DNA of 64,000 nucleotides from CAXBBB01 sp963841855 (GTDB taxonomy: Bacteria > Bacteroidota > Rhodothermia > Rhodothermales > BA12): contig CAWJEJ010000001.1 in NCBI GenBank assembly GCA_963841855.1, positions 248,001-312,000 on the forward strand. The letters are read 5' to 3'. Below the pieces are notes generated by a model. That model was not told where the DNA came from. It did no database searches and worked only from the letters and a program-made list of their open reading frames with translations. Positions 9,104 through 18,056 of the stretch are shown here, one piece after another (the stretch's first letter is position 1; every line of letters starts with the position of its first letter). The position numbers and the translations under genes were made by a program.

Positions 9104-9154
9104 GTTCGTAGTAACCGCAGCGCGCGTGGGCTGATCCGGCTCCAGGCACTCAAA

Positions 9155-10453
9155 TCACGAATCCTGTGGCACCCACCTCCCACTGTTGTAAATGCCCAGC
9201 GCGCGTCCGCGAAGCGTCTGACCCAGGTAGGGCGTGTGGCGACTCGCCGAGCGCAGCGTCCGAGCGGTGCATGTCCAGATGTGGTCGGGATCGAAGAGTG
9301 TCAAATTGGCTTCCTGGCCGACTTCGAGGCGAGGCACGTCGAGCCCCAGCACCTTCCGTGGACCATCGGTCAGCAGGCGGACTACGCGTGCCAGCGGCAT
9401 CTCGCCGGCCGAGACGAGCGTCGCGCATAGCGTAGAGAACGTTGTCTCCAAGGTCGAGACGCCAAACGGTGCTGCGGCGAACTCAAGTTCGGCCTCGAAA
9501 ACAGCGTAGGGGCGATGTCCAGACAGGACGGCATCGAGCGTGCCGTCGGCTAGAGCGCGCCGGATCGCCCGCTGGTCTTCGGGCGAGCGCAGCGGCGGAC
9601 GCAGTTTGAGCGCGGCGTCGTAGTCGGACGCTTCGATGTCGGCGTCGCAGAAGGCCAGGTAGAGCGGCGACACCGATGCTGTTACGGGTACGCCCTGAGC
9701 ACGCGCCTCGCGAACCAGCCTCAGCCCGTCCGCCGTGGTGACGTGCGCGAAGTGGAGCCGGGCGCCGGTGTACGAGGCCAAGAGCAGGTCGCGCCCGATC
9801 GCGATCTCCTCGGCAACTGCAGGGATACCCAGCGCTCCTGCGCGCGTGGAGGCAGCGCCCTCGTGCATCAAACCGTCGCCCGTGAGGCCACCGTCCTCGG
9901 GATGCACGACTACGGTCTTGCCCAGCATTCGAGCGTATTCGAGCGCGCGCCTCATCAGCCCGGCGTCGGCCAGAAAGTGGTCCCCATCCGAAAACGCGAC
10001 GGCGCCGCCGCGCACTAGGTCCGCCATCTCGGCCAGTTCGCGCCCCTCGCGCTTTTTAGTCAGGCATCCCGCCGGAAGCACATCGACGACTTCGCGCTCG
10101 GCTCTCAGCTGCACGTACTCGACGGCGTCGCGCGTATGCAGGGGTGGATCGGTGCCCGGATCGAGCAGCACTGCCGTGTATCCCCCCGCCGCGGCCGCAG
10201 CCGTTCCGCTGGCGATCGTCTCGCGGTGCTCGTGGCCCGGCTCGCCCAGATTGGCCAGCAAATCCATCCACCCAACCGACGCATATGCCCCCTCGGCTTC
10301 GACGACAACTTCTCCATCGCGCGGCGGAAGGTCGAGTCCGATTTCGGCGATCCGCCCGAACGCGATGCGCAGATCGGCGCGCTCGAACTCATCGGCATCG
10401 GCCAAGAGCAAACGTGCGCCTCTAATGAGCAGATGGGGAGTCGGAGGCGTCAC
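9155..10453 (-). CDS. Dihydroorotase-like protein lacking catalytic metal ligands
   Basis: A GTG start gives 432 aa with the amidohydrolase (type I dihydroorotase) layout: small beta-domain (LLIRGARLLLADADEFERAD), TIM barrel and C-terminal closure (NLTLFDPDHIWTC). The active site is changed. The family DLHVHLREPG motif reads DLLANLGEPG at 64-73, so both histidines and the substrate arginine are replaced. The TDHAPH motif reads SGHRPY at 311-316, so the catalytic aspartate is glycine. His184 and His237 of the later ligand motifs remain. It is therefore probably not an active dihydroorotase. Catalytically dead PyrC-like proteins are known as structural partners of aspartate transcarbamoylase; another possibility is a changed substrate. 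No pyrB is present in the window. Confidence 0.88.
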   Translation of the reverse strand: MTPPTPHLLIRGARLLLADADEFERADLRIAFGRIAEIGLDLPPRDGEVVVEAEGAYASVGWMDLLANLGEPGHEHRETIASGTAAAAAGGYTAVLLDPGTDPPLHTRDAVEYVQLRAEREVVDVLPAGCLTKKREGRELAEMADLVRGGAVAFSDGDHFLADAGLMRRALEYARMLGKTVVVHPEDGGLTGDGLMHEGAASTRAGALGIPAVAEEIAIGRDLLLASYTGARLHFAHVTTADGLRLVREARAQGVPVTASVSPLYLAFCDADIEASDYDAALKLRPPLRSPEDQRAIRRALADGTLDAVLSGHRPYAVFEAELEFAAAPFGVSTLETTFSTLCATLVSAGEMPLARVVRLLTDGPRKVLGLDVPRLEVGQEANLTLFDPDHIWTCTARTLRSASRHTPYLGQTLRGRALGIYNSGRWVPQDS

Positions 10454-10535
10454 TGCAAGTGGGCGATCTGGAAGTTACGGAGAAGCTGACTGCGACTCAT
10501 CTCTCCTCTGGCGGCGACCGGGCGGAGCGTCAGCT

Positions 10536-11978
10536 TCAAGCTCTTGGGTCAGTCTCGGGTGTCGGAGGTCCCTCTTCGGAGGCGAAGGGCAAGTCGAAGC
10601 TGAAGCGCGTGCCGCTGCCGTGCGTACTGTCGAGGCGGATCGTCTCGCCGTGCGCCGACATGATCTGCTTGACGATGCTCAGCCCCAGCCCTGTTCCTCC
10701 GCTTTTGCGCGCGCGGTCGGGGTCGACGCGGTAAAAGCGTTCGAAGATGCGATCCTGATGCTCCTCGGCGATGCCTCTTCCATTGTCGACGACTTCGACG
10801 CGCACCTTGTCGGCGTGGCGTCGGATGCGGCACCGGACCGTACCCTCGTCCGAGTACGCGATGGCATTCTCGACCAAGTTGACAATCACCTGGCGCATCC
10901 GGTTGCGGTCCGCCATGACGAAGAGCGACGGGTTGTGCATTTCGAGAGCCAGCCCTTTCTCGTCGGCTTTGGGCTGAAGCATCTCGCGCACTTCCTGGAT
11001 GAGTCCGGCCAGATCAAAGGTCGTGGTGCGCAGCAAGTCCTCGCGGTATTCGAGCCGGGCAATCTCGATCAGGTCGTTGAATAGATTCTGCAATCTGTTG
11101 AGCGCGCCCAGTCCTTTGTCCGAGTACCGCTTGCGCTGCTCATCGCCCAGCGTCGGCGAGCCCAGCGCTTCGAGGTATCCGCCGACGGCGAAAATCGGGT
11201 TGCGGACTTCGTGCGACACGTTGCCGATGAACTCGCTTTGCAGCCGAGCCAGGCTCTCCAACTCGTCGATCTTGGTGCGGAAGCTGCCCGACATCTGATT
11301 GAGACTGTTCGCAACTTCGTGAAACTCCGCCGCTCGCGACGAAATCGCGATCTTCTCGGCATAGTCCCCCTTGGCAATACGCCGCGCCAGATCCCGAATC
11401 TGCTGCAACGGGCGCGTCACCTGCTGCGCTGCTACCCAAGCTCCGATGAGCGCCATCACGAACGCGCCCAGCATGCCGACGAGCAGGATGATCAGCAGAC
11501 TCTCGGCGAGCCGATACAGACGCGGCGTCGGCTGAGCTAGTAAGAGCGTCTCGCCCGCATCCATCGGCGCCGCGACATAATAATAGCGGACCCCCTCACT
11601 ATCTTCCCTGTGAGCCACACCACCTGCGCCGCGCACCTCGTCGAGGGTCATGTTGGGTACACGGTCCTCGCTCTGCACGATGATTTCGCCATCTGCGCCG
11701 AAGACGGTACCATAGAGCCCGTGCAGGCTCGCGGCTGCCGAAACGAGTTGACTCCGCTCGGCCTGCGATCCGGCTCTATCGAAAACGCCAGCAACACGCT
11801 CGGCTTCGGTCTGCAACGTATCGTCGAGCGCGTCGCCGGTACGGTCGCGGAGAAAGAAGCCAACGTAGAGCGCGATGGCGAGCACGGCCATGCCCACGAA
11901 GAGCACGAACGTGAGCAGCATCCACGTCTGAGTCGACGCCCGGGTGGGCACGAGCGCGCGCATCGGTCGGCGGAGCAT
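10536..11978 (-). CDS. Membrane sensor histidine kinase
   Basis: The 480-aa kinase has TM1 at about 18-43, an extracytoplasmic sensor region at 44-158 and TM2 at 160-185. A HAMP domain runs to about 235. HisKA has the phospho-acceptor His256 in EFIGNVSHEVRNP. The ATP-binding domain has NLVENAIAYSDEG (N box), DNGRGI (G1) and GGTGLGLSI (G2). It would autophosphorylate and signal to the OmpR-type regulator encoded 25 bases upstream. The ligand is unknown; the sensor loop of about 115 residues shows no named domain. The gene stop lies in one arm of a 9-bp inverted repeat (10482-10490 and 10529-10537), whose loop is too long for a convincing terminator. Confidence 0.95.
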   Translation of the reverse strand: MLRRPMRALVPTRASTQTWMLLTFVLFVGMAVLAIALYVGFFLRDRTGDALDDTLQTEAERVAGVFDRAGSQAERSQLVSAAASLHGLYGTVFGADGEIIVQSEDRVPNMTLDEVRGAGGVAHREDSEGVRYYYVAAPMDAGETLLLAQPTPRLYRLAESLLIILLVGMLGAFVMALIGAWVAAQQVTRPLQQIRDLARRIAKGDYAEKIAISSRAAEFHEVANSLNQMSGSFRTKIDELESLARLQSEFIGNVSHEVRNPIFAVGGYLEALGSPTLGDEQRKRYSDKGLGALNRLQNLFNDLIEIARLEYREDLLRTTTFDLAGLIQEVREMLQPKADEKGLALEMHNPSLFVMADRNRMRQVIVNLVENAIAYSDEGTVRCRIRRHADKVRVEVVDNGRGIAEEHQDRIFERFYRVDPDRARKSGGTGLGLSIVKQIMSAHGETIRLDSTHGSGTRFSFDLPFASEEGPPTPETDPRA

Positions 11979-12003
11979 CAGCTAGCCTGAGCTGGGCGCC
12001 GGG

Positions 12004-12726
12004 TCACGCCGCCTGCGCGTCCTCGTCCTCGACGAAGCGGTAGCCGACGCCTCTGACGGTCTGAATGTGCTTGGCAAAATCGCCTAGCTTCTCGCGCAGG
12101 TTCTTGATGTGCGCATCGACTGTGCGCTCGGTGACCATCATGGCGTCCTTCCAGATCGTTTCGAGCAGCTGCTGACGCGTGAACGCCTTGCGCGGGTGCC
12201 GGACGAGGTAGCGGAGCAGTTCGAACTCGGTCAGCGTCAGACCCAGATCGCGCTGGTCGAGCGAGGCGCGGTACTCGTCCTCATAGATCGTCAGATTGCT
12301 GACCTGGAGGATGCGGCTCTCTTCGATGCCCGACCGGCGCAGCACGGCTTTGACGTTGGCCAGCACGACGCTCGGCGGAACGGGCTTGTTGAGGTAGGTG
12401 TCGGCGCCCATAATGAGGCCTTTGACCTGGTCCTCCTCTTCGGTCTTGGCAGAGAGGAAGATGACCGGAATGTGCTCGGTCTCGGCGCGGCTGCGTAGCT
12501 GCTTGACGACTTCGTATCCGTCCTTGTTCGGCATCATGATGTCGAGCAAGATCAGGTCGATCTCGTTGTTGTGGCGCGCGACGACTTCGAGCGCCTGCTC
12601 GCCGTCGTAGGCTTGGTCGACGCGGTAGCCTTCGGCTTCCAAGAAGTGACTGAGCACCTCGACGTTGTCTTCTTCGTCGTCTACGACAAGGATGCGGAGG
12701 TCCGTGGGGTCCGAAGCGGTGGCCAT
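12004..12726 (-). CDS. OmpR/PhoB-family response regulator
   Basis: The 240-aa protein has a receiver domain (RILVVDDEEDNVEVL; phospho-acceptor Asp62 in LILLDIMMPNKDG; Lys in YLNKPVPP). A winged-helix DNA-binding domain follows (LTLTEFELLRYLVRHPRKAF, then VDAHIKNLREKLG and VRGVGYRFVEDE). It is the first gene of a two-gene operon with the histidine kinase, 25 bases apart. It probably regulates its own operon and other targets. The adjacent envelope-biogenesis cluster might hint at envelope-stress control, but no operator repeats could be identified. The family placement is secure; the regulon is unknown. Confidence 0.96.
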   Translation of the reverse strand: MATASDPTDLRILVVDDEEDNVEVLSHFLEAEGYRVDQAYDGEQALEVVARHNNEIDLILLDIMMPNKDGYEVVKQLRSRAETEHIPVIFLSAKTEEEDQVKGLIMGADTYLNKPVPPSVVLANVKAVLRRSGIEESRILQVSNLTIYEDEYRASLDQRDLGLTLTEFELLRYLVRHPRKAFTRQQLLETIWKDAMMVTERTVDAHIKNLREKLGDFAKHIQTVRGVGYRFVEDEDAQAA

Positions 12727-12804
12727 GATAGCGGGGCGAGTTGGGATGAGATCAGCAATCGTGAATATAGCGCGCGACGGTGTCCTCTATGGAACGGCGA
12801 GCGC

Positions 12805-12858
12805 CAAAAGCAGACAAAACACCGCGCGGCGCCCCGGATCGTTCCAAAGCGCCGCGCG
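12805..12858 (-). terminator. Rho-independent terminator after the ompH/skp genes
   Basis: A perfect 10-bp inverted repeat pairs 12823-12832 (CGCGCGGCGC) with 12849-12858 (GCGCCGCGCG), leaving a 16-nt loop. On the minus strand the hairpin starts 19 nt past the stop of the ompH gene and is followed by GTGTTTTGTCTGCTTTT. It separates the envelope cluster from the two-component operon downstream. Confidence 0.75.
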
Positions 12859-12877
12859 AAAGTGGAAACAAGCCGGT

Positions 12878-13423
12878 TTACTCGGTCTCGTTGACAGCAA
12901 TGCCGAGGCGGGCCGCTACGTCGCGCGTGATGTCGACGATGGTCTGGTCGTTGACGTAGAGGATGAACGGATCGCCACCGACCTGGGTTGGGAGAACCAG
13001 GTCAAGTCCTTTGGCTTCCGAGACGGCATCGATAGCGGTCTGCAGCTTCTCGAAAAGCGGACGCATCAAGTCGGCGCGGCGCTGCGCGAGCTCCTGTTCG
13101 GCGCGGCCGCTGCGCTGCTGAAGCTCCTGCTGCGAAGTGACGAGGGCCTGCTCGCGCTCGGCCTTGGCCTCTTCGGAGAGCAGCGAGCTCTGGCGCTGAT
13201 ACTGCTCGGCATTCTCCTGAAGCTGCTGGGCGGCTTGCTGAAGCTCGGTCTGGCGCGTCTGGAAAAAGGTCTGGATCTGCTGCTGAACCGACTGCATCTC
13301 GGGCATGTTGGCGAGCAGCACTTCGTAGTCGGTGTAACCGATCGAGAGGTTTTGCGCCTGAGCGCTCAGCGGAGCAGCGAGGACGAGTAGTGCGAGGGCA
13401 GCGAGGCGGTGGAGACGAGTCAT
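12878..13423 (-). CDS. OmpH/Skp-family periplasmic chaperone (second copy)
   Basis: ATG at 13423 gives 181 aa (a TTG 12 bases upstream is also open). Residues 1-23 are a signal peptide (LAALALLVLAAPLSAQAQ). IGYTDYEVLLANMPEMQSVQ is the family's first strand and helix, followed by a long Gln/Glu-rich coiled coil (QQIQTFFQTRQTELQQAAQQ) and a C-terminal head (GLDLVLPTQVGGDPFILYVN). Skp trimers hold unfolded outer-membrane proteins in a tentacle cavity on their way to BamA. It lies 77 bases after another ompH-like gene and downstream of bamA on the same strand, the usual setting. Confidence 0.93.
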   Translation of the reverse strand: MTRLHRLAALALLVLAAPLSAQAQNLSIGYTDYEVLLANMPEMQSVQQQIQTFFQTRQTELQQAAQQLQENAEQYQRQSSLLSEEAKAEREQALVTSQQELQQRSGRAEQELAQRRADLMRPLFEKLQTAIDAVSEAKGLDLVLPTQVGGDPFILYVNDQTIVDITRDVAARLGIAVNETE

Positions 13424-13500
13424 GGAAAGGGTCAAGTTGTCGTAGATAACGAAGTGAGGGGACGAGAGAGAAACGATGCGTCCGGGCGAAAAAGTACGAG

Positions 13501-14034
13501 TCAGCGGTTGGGCGTTTCGACGTCCACGCCGAGTTCACGCAGCACCTCGTCGCTCAGGTCTTCGCGCTCGTCGGCGTAGAGAAAGAGGAAATCGCCGCTC
13601 TTGTCGAAGACGTAAGAGTAGCCGTCGCGCTGCGCGATGTCGTCGATGGTGGTGAGCAGACGCTCTTGGATCGGCCGCATCAGGGTTTCCTGCTGGCGAT
13701 ACAGTTCGCCTTCGGGTCCGAAGTAGCGGGACCTCAGGTTTTCGACTTCGCGCTCGGCGCCGACGATCTCCTCACGCCGCTGCTGACGCTCCTGCTGCGT
13801 GTAGAGCAACTCGCGCGCCTGATACTCGCGAAACAGCGCGTCGACCTCCTTCTGCTCGTCCTCCACCTCGCGCTGCCACGTCTGCGCCTGGCGCTCGAGA
13901 GTCTGCTGAACCGTCGTATAGGCGGGCAACTTGGAGAAGATGTACTCGCTGTCGACGTAGCCGATGCGTTGGTCCTGCGCCTGCACGAGCGGTGCGGCGA
14001 GGATCAAGAAGGCCAGGATGGAGAGGCGTTTCAT
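13501..14034 (-). CDS. OmpH/Skp-family periplasmic chaperone (first copy)
   Basis: ATG at 14034 is used because MKRLSILAFLILAAPLVQAQ is a clean signal peptide; the longer frame adds a non-signal extension. The 177-aa protein has QRIGYVDSEYIFSKLPAYTT, a charged coiled coil with many Arg/Glu residues, and the head YSYVFDKSGDFLFLYADERE. It ends DVETPNR. It is a paralogue of the downstream OmpH protein, but the coiled coil is richer in Arg and Glu and less rich in Gln. The two may form separate or mixed trimers. It follows bamA by 165 bases and probably shares its transcript. Confidence 0.94.
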   Translation of the reverse strand: MKRLSILAFLILAAPLVQAQDQRIGYVDSEYIFSKLPAYTTVQQTLERQAQTWQREVEDEQKEVDALFREYQARELLYTQQERQQRREEIVGAEREVENLRSRYFGPEGELYRQQETLMRPIQERLLTTIDDIAQRDGYSYVFDKSGDFLFLYADEREDLSDEVLRELGVDVETPNR

Positions 14035-14199
14035 CGGAGAGAGGTGTGCAAGCTGTGGGGAAGCACCGTTACGGGCAACGGCGGTAACGGAGTGAAGAAT
14101 CGGACGCACGGAAAAACGCAAACGACCGCGTCTTTCGCGCGCAGCCTACTTTCTCTACGCCAATTCCTCCGCTGGTCCACCCAGAAAAGCCCCGAAGGG

Positions 14200-16695
14200 T
14201 CACTGGTTGAAGCCTTGGCCAATGGTGAACTGGAAACGACCCTGGCGCAGACCCGGCTCGCTGGTGCTGGGCGGATATTCGTCCAAGTTCCAGCCGTAGG
14301 CGAACTCGATCATGCCCAGAATCGGCAGAAACAGGCGCGCGCCGACGCCAGCCGAGCGGTAGAGCTGGGCCGGGTTGTACGTGTCGAAGCTGTTCCACGT
14401 GTTGGCTGCGTCGAAGAACAGATACGGCGCGGCTTGAAGCTGCGGACTCTGAACCGCGAGCAGGCGCAGTTCGGTCGAGTAGCGGTTCAGGATGCGGCCA
14501 CCAATGGCGCTACCGTTTCGGGTCGGCCCTAGCGAGGCGAATGGATAGCCGCGCATGTAGATGATGTCCGAGCCGATCTGCTGGTTGACGCCTTGCGCTT
14601 CGAACGGCGAGCCGCCCAAGAGGTAGCGCTCAAACTGGACCGCTTCGTTGGTGAACGAGCCGATGTACCCGTACTGCGCCGTTACGCCCAGCGAGATGCG
14701 CTCGGTGAATGGCGCATTCCACGTGTTGCGCAGGCCCCACTTGTGATACTGGACCGTGCCCGGGATCGGCGGCGCGATGTTGAGCGACGCTTCGAAGAAC
14801 GAGCCTCTACGCGGGAAGATGGGATGATCCTGCGAGTTGCGCGTCAGCGTCTGATCAATCGTGACTTCGTGGAAGACACCGCCCGGAAGCGTCGAAAGGC
14901 CACCGGGAACGTTGTAGTAGCGGTACCCGACGCCGGTCGAATATTGGAACTTGTCGTCGGGAAACTTCAGGCGCTGCTGGTAGAACGCGCGCCCGTTGAA
15001 CGTCGTGAGCACGTTGGCGACGGCGTTCGAGTCCGAAATCTGCCGAAACGTGCTGCTGCGCAGTCCGTCGTAGTCGATGCGCGAGAACGAGGTCGAGAAG
15101 CCAACGGGTGTAGGCTTGCCTCTGAACCAGGGCTCGGTGAAGCTGACCGAGTAGTTCTGGTAGGCCAGCCCGTTGGTCTGAACGGCGAGCGAGAGGCTCT
15201 GCCCGTCGCCCATCGGGAGTGGATCCCAGGCGCTCTTGTCAAAGATGTTTTGCGCCGAGAAGTTGTTGAACGTGACGCGTAGTTGCAGGATCAGGCCGAT
15301 GCCTCCCCACGTGCCGCTGAGCTCAAGCTGGTCGCCGCCGACTTCCTCGACTTGGTAGACCAAATCGACCGTCCGCGTTTCGTCGTTGGGCTGCACGTCG
15401 GGGCCGCGCTGGAGCGTCTCGGCGTTGAAATAGTTGAGCTGCGACATGCGGCGGATCGACTCGATGATCGCTTCCCTGCTGAACGGCTGGCCGGGGACGG
15501 TGTAAAGCTCGCGGCGGATGACGTGCTCTTTGGTCTTGTCGTTACCGGCGATGCGGACGGCGCCGAAATCGTACACCTCGCCCTCGAACACGTCGAAGTA
15601 GAGATCGACCGAGTCGCCGGGCAGCACGCGGACGCTGGGCTGCACGCCAAAGCGCAGGTGCCCCAGGTTCTGGTAGAGGCTCGACACGTCATTCTGAGCC
15701 GCGTTGCCATAGAGGTTCTCTTCGTAGCGAACGGCGTTGAACACGTCGCCCTCGCGGATGCCCAGCGCGTTCGAGAGCGCCAGGTCGGTATAGACCGTGT
15801 TGCCGTCCCACTCGAGATTGCGGACGTGGTACTGCGCGCCCTCGTGGATCTCGACTTCGACGAGCGTCTCGGGCTTGCCGTCTTCGAAAGCGACGTAGGC
15901 GGTGTCGCGCTCGACGTAGGCGTCGTAGTAGCCGCGCTCGCGGTAGTAGCGGACCAGGCCGTCGAGATCTTCGGCGAACTTGGCAGCGTCGTACTTCTTG
16001 GCGCCGCTCCAAAACTGCCACCATGCCGACGGCCGCGTGCTCTTGAGCCGTTTGCGGACGGCGCGGTCGCTCACCTGCTCGTTGCCCTCGACGAGCACCT
16101 CCCCGATGCGGACCTTGGGTCCCGGATTGACAGCCACGACGACGTTCTGCCCGCCTGCTTCGGCGGGCCGCGTCGAGGCCGACGCGTCGGCCAGCGGCAA
16201 CCCCTTCTCGCGATAAAAAGTCTCGACTGCTAGTTCGGTGCGTCGCAAGTCGGTGTCGCTGATGCGCGTGCCTTTGATCAGAGGAATGCGTTTGCGCAGG
16301 TCACCCTTCCATCCGCGCCGAACGCCTTCGAACGAGTAGTCGCGCAGGCGCGGCGCCTCCTCGACTTCGATGCGCAGAAAGATGCCGTCCGCCGCCCGCT
16401 GCTCTTCGATGATGCGGACGTTGGTGAACTGGTTCAGGCGGTAGATGTCGCGCACGGCCTCGGACAAAGCCAAATCGCCCGGGACACGCAGCTTTTGCCC
16501 GACGGAAAGCCCGCTGGCCTGCATGATGACGCTCTGCGTGGCTTCGGACTCGGCACCCGAAACGCTCAGGCCGAGCACTTCGAGCCGCGGATCGTCGTCG
16601 GCAGTCGTCGTGGAGATGGGCTGAGTCTGGGCCGCGAGAGGTGCAGCGGAGAGAAGCAAGGCGAACGCGGCGAGGCGTAGCGTAGAGAATCGCAT
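14200..16695 (-). CDS. bamA: Outer-membrane protein assembly factor BamA
   Basis: The 831-aa protein has a signal peptide at 1-22 (LAAFALLLSAAPLAAQ). Successive POTRA domains occupy about residues 30-430 (LRDYSFEGVRRGWKGDLRKR, VLVEGNEQVSDRAVRKRLKS, VRIAGNDKTKEHVIRRELYT). The beta-barrel of the Omp85 family includes the lid-loop arginine motif as IIYMRGYPF. BamA inserts beta-barrels into the outer membrane. It is flanked upstream by uppS and rseP and downstream by two Skp-like chaperones, a typical cluster. The C-terminus is FQFTIGQGFNQ, so the usual terminal aromatic residue is two positions in from the end. Confidence 0.96.
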   Translation of the reverse strand: MRFSTLRLAAFALLLSAAPLAAQTQPISTTTADDDPRLEVLGLSVSGAESEATQSVIMQASGLSVGQKLRVPGDLALSEAVRDIYRLNQFTNVRIIEEQRAADGIFLRIEVEEAPRLRDYSFEGVRRGWKGDLRKRIPLIKGTRISDTDLRRTELAVETFYREKGLPLADASASTRPAEAGGQNVVVAVNPGPKVRIGEVLVEGNEQVSDRAVRKRLKSTRPSAWWQFWSGAKKYDAAKFAEDLDGLVRYYRERGYYDAYVERDTAYVAFEDGKPETLVEVEIHEGAQYHVRNLEWDGNTVYTDLALSNALGIREGDVFNAVRYEENLYGNAAQNDVSSLYQNLGHLRFGVQPSVRVLPGDSVDLYFDVFEGEVYDFGAVRIAGNDKTKEHVIRRELYTVPGQPFSREAIIESIRRMSQLNYFNAETLQRGPDVQPNDETRTVDLVYQVEEVGGDQLELSGTWGGIGLILQLRVTFNNFSAQNIFDKSAWDPLPMGDGQSLSLAVQTNGLAYQNYSVSFTEPWFRGKPTPVGFSTSFSRIDYDGLRSSTFRQISDSNAVANVLTTFNGRAFYQQRLKFPDDKFQYSTGVGYRYYNVPGGLSTLPGGVFHEVTIDQTLTRNSQDHPIFPRRGSFFEASLNIAPPIPGTVQYHKWGLRNTWNAPFTERISLGVTAQYGYIGSFTNEAVQFERYLLGGSPFEAQGVNQQIGSDIIYMRGYPFASLGPTRNGSAIGGRILNRYSTELRLLAVQSPQLQAAPYLFFDAANTWNSFDTYNPAQLYRSAGVGARLFLPILGMIEFAYGWNLDEYPPSTSEPGLRQGRFQFTIGQGFNQ

Positions 16696-16767
16696 GAGGC
16701 AGGCGTAGCGAGACGAGTCGTGGAAGGCACGCGGAGGTGCAGAAGGCTAACGGGGCGAACTGGAGCG

Positions 16768-17559
16768 CTAGTGTGCAGTCAATGCCGAAGAGCCCTCGGG
16801 GACGCCTCCGAATCGGCGCTCGCGCAGTTGGAAGGCGCGGACGGCGGAGTAGAGTTGGGCGCGCCGGAAATCGGGCCAGAGCGTGCCGGTGACGTACAAC
16901 TCGGTGTACGCGATCGACCAGAGTAGAAAGTTGGATATCCGCATCTCTCCGCCGGTACGAATGAGCAGATCCGGATCAGGTAGACCGGCCGTGTCGAGGT
17001 GCGAGGCGACCAGCTGCTCGTCGATGGCCGACGGATCGAGCGTTCCCGCAGCCGCCTGCTCGGCCATTCGACGAGCAGCGCGCACGATCTCAGCCCTTCC
17101 GCTGTACGAGAGAGCCAGGTGAAGCGTCATATTCGCCAAATCGGCTGTCTCGTCCATCAGTGCCTGAAGCGCGGTGACGCACGGCTGGGGCAGGGCGTTC
17201 AGGTCGCCGAGCACCTGGAGGCGGACGCCGTTGTCGAGCAGCGTTTGGCGCTGAGCCGCGACGGTCTCGACGAGCAGCTCCATCAGCGCGGCGACTTCCT
17301 GAGCAGGACGATTCCAGTTCTCGGTCGAGAAGGTGTAGAGGGTCAGGTGCTGGATGCCGATCTGTACGGCGGCCTCGGTCACGTCGCGCACGCTCACGAC
17401 GCCTTCGTGATGGCCCACGTAGCGGTGCTGTCCGCGCGCCTGCGCCCATCGCCCGTTGCCGTCCATGATGACGGCGACGGAAGTCGGAATCGTGCCTGCC
17501 GCGATCAGATCGCGCTGAGCGGCGAGATCGTCGGGCGTTTGAGAGTCGGTCGTCGGCAT
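16768..17559 (-). CDS. uppS: Isoprenyl transferase (undecaprenyl diphosphate synthase)
   Basis: The 263-aa cis-prenyltransferase has VAVIMDGNGRWAQARG with the catalytic Asp33, GHHEGVVSVRDV, LYTFSTENWNRP and the C-terminal substrate region DPDLLIRTGGEMRISNFLLW, followed by YTELYVTGTLWPDF. It condenses farnesyl diphosphate with isopentenyl diphosphate units to make the lipid carrier for peptidoglycan and O-antigen. No membrane span is expected. It lies 72 bases ahead of bamA and 67 bases after the 141-aa membrane protein, within the dxr-rseP-uppS-bamA-skp run. Confidence 0.96.
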   Translation of the reverse strand: MPTTDSQTPDDLAAQRDLIAAGTIPTSVAVIMDGNGRWAQARGQHRYVGHHEGVVSVRDVTEAAVQIGIQHLTLYTFSTENWNRPAQEVAALMELLVETVAAQRQTLLDNGVRLQVLGDLNALPQPCVTALQALMDETADLANMTLHLALSYSGRAEIVRAARRMAEQAAAGTLDPSAIDEQLVASHLDTAGLPDPDLLIRTGGEMRISNFLLWSIAYTELYVTGTLWPDFRRAQLYSAVRAFQLRERRFGGVPEGSSALTAH

Positions 17560-17626
17560 AGACTCACAACTTAGTCGCGTCCTGCATCAAGAGCGCCAAG
17601 AGCGTGCGAAAAGAAAGCGGGCTGAC

Positions 17627-18052
17627 TTAGAAGCCTGCGAACGCCCACGTCAGGAGTACGGCTCCTGCGGCGGCCGCAAGGGTCGTCGTCCACCCCACAG
17701 CTGCAGATCGCATCCACCCCGCACAGGCAATCGCCCCCATGAGACCGTACACCCCGAAGAGCAGGCCCAACGCGGCTATGAGCCGAGGCGCGGTAGCCAG
17801 GACGTCGCTCAGGTAACCGTCTGGCGCGCTGGGGTGGGCACCCGTCGCGATGAACGTCGCGACGAAGGCTGAGCACAGCAGGCTCACGGCTGCGAATCCT
17901 GCCATACCGGAGGCCCAGTTGGATACTTTACCTCTCTCGGGAGCGGCCAACAAAGCAGCGAAGAACGCTGCCGCGAATCCACCTGTGAGCGCGCTCACGA
18001 AAGCGATTCGCTGTCCCAGTTCGGCGACGTAAGCGGGGTCGAGTTGCATCAT
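17627..18052 (-). CDS. Hypothetical four-helix inner-membrane protein
   Basis: The 141-aa protein has four predicted membrane helices: about 15-36 (RIAFVSALTGGFAAAFFAAL), 46-70 (MAGFAAVSLLCSAFVATF), 85-110 (ALGLLFGVYGLMGAIACAG) and 116-139 (GWTTTLAAAAGAVLLTW). Loops are short, and no family was recognised. Its start lies 4 bases after the rseP stop, so it is very likely cotranslated with rseP. Its position between rseP and uppS suggests an accessory envelope role. This is inference only. Confidence 0.8.
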   Translation of the reverse strand: MMQLDPAYVAELGQRIAFVSALTGGFAAAFFAALLAAPERGKVSNWASGMAGFAAVSLLCSAFVATFIATGAHPSAPDGYLSDVLATAPRLIAALGLLFGVYGLMGAIACAGWMRSAAVGWTTTLAAAAGAVLLTWAFAGF

Positions 18053-18056
18053 CGCG

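Noticed and set aside
10482..10537. 9-bp inverted repeat GAAGCTGAC / GTCAGCTTC at the end of the histidine kinase gene
   Set aside because: The loop is 38 nt and there is no T tract. It may be chance or an mRNA end structure, so it was not listed as a terminator.
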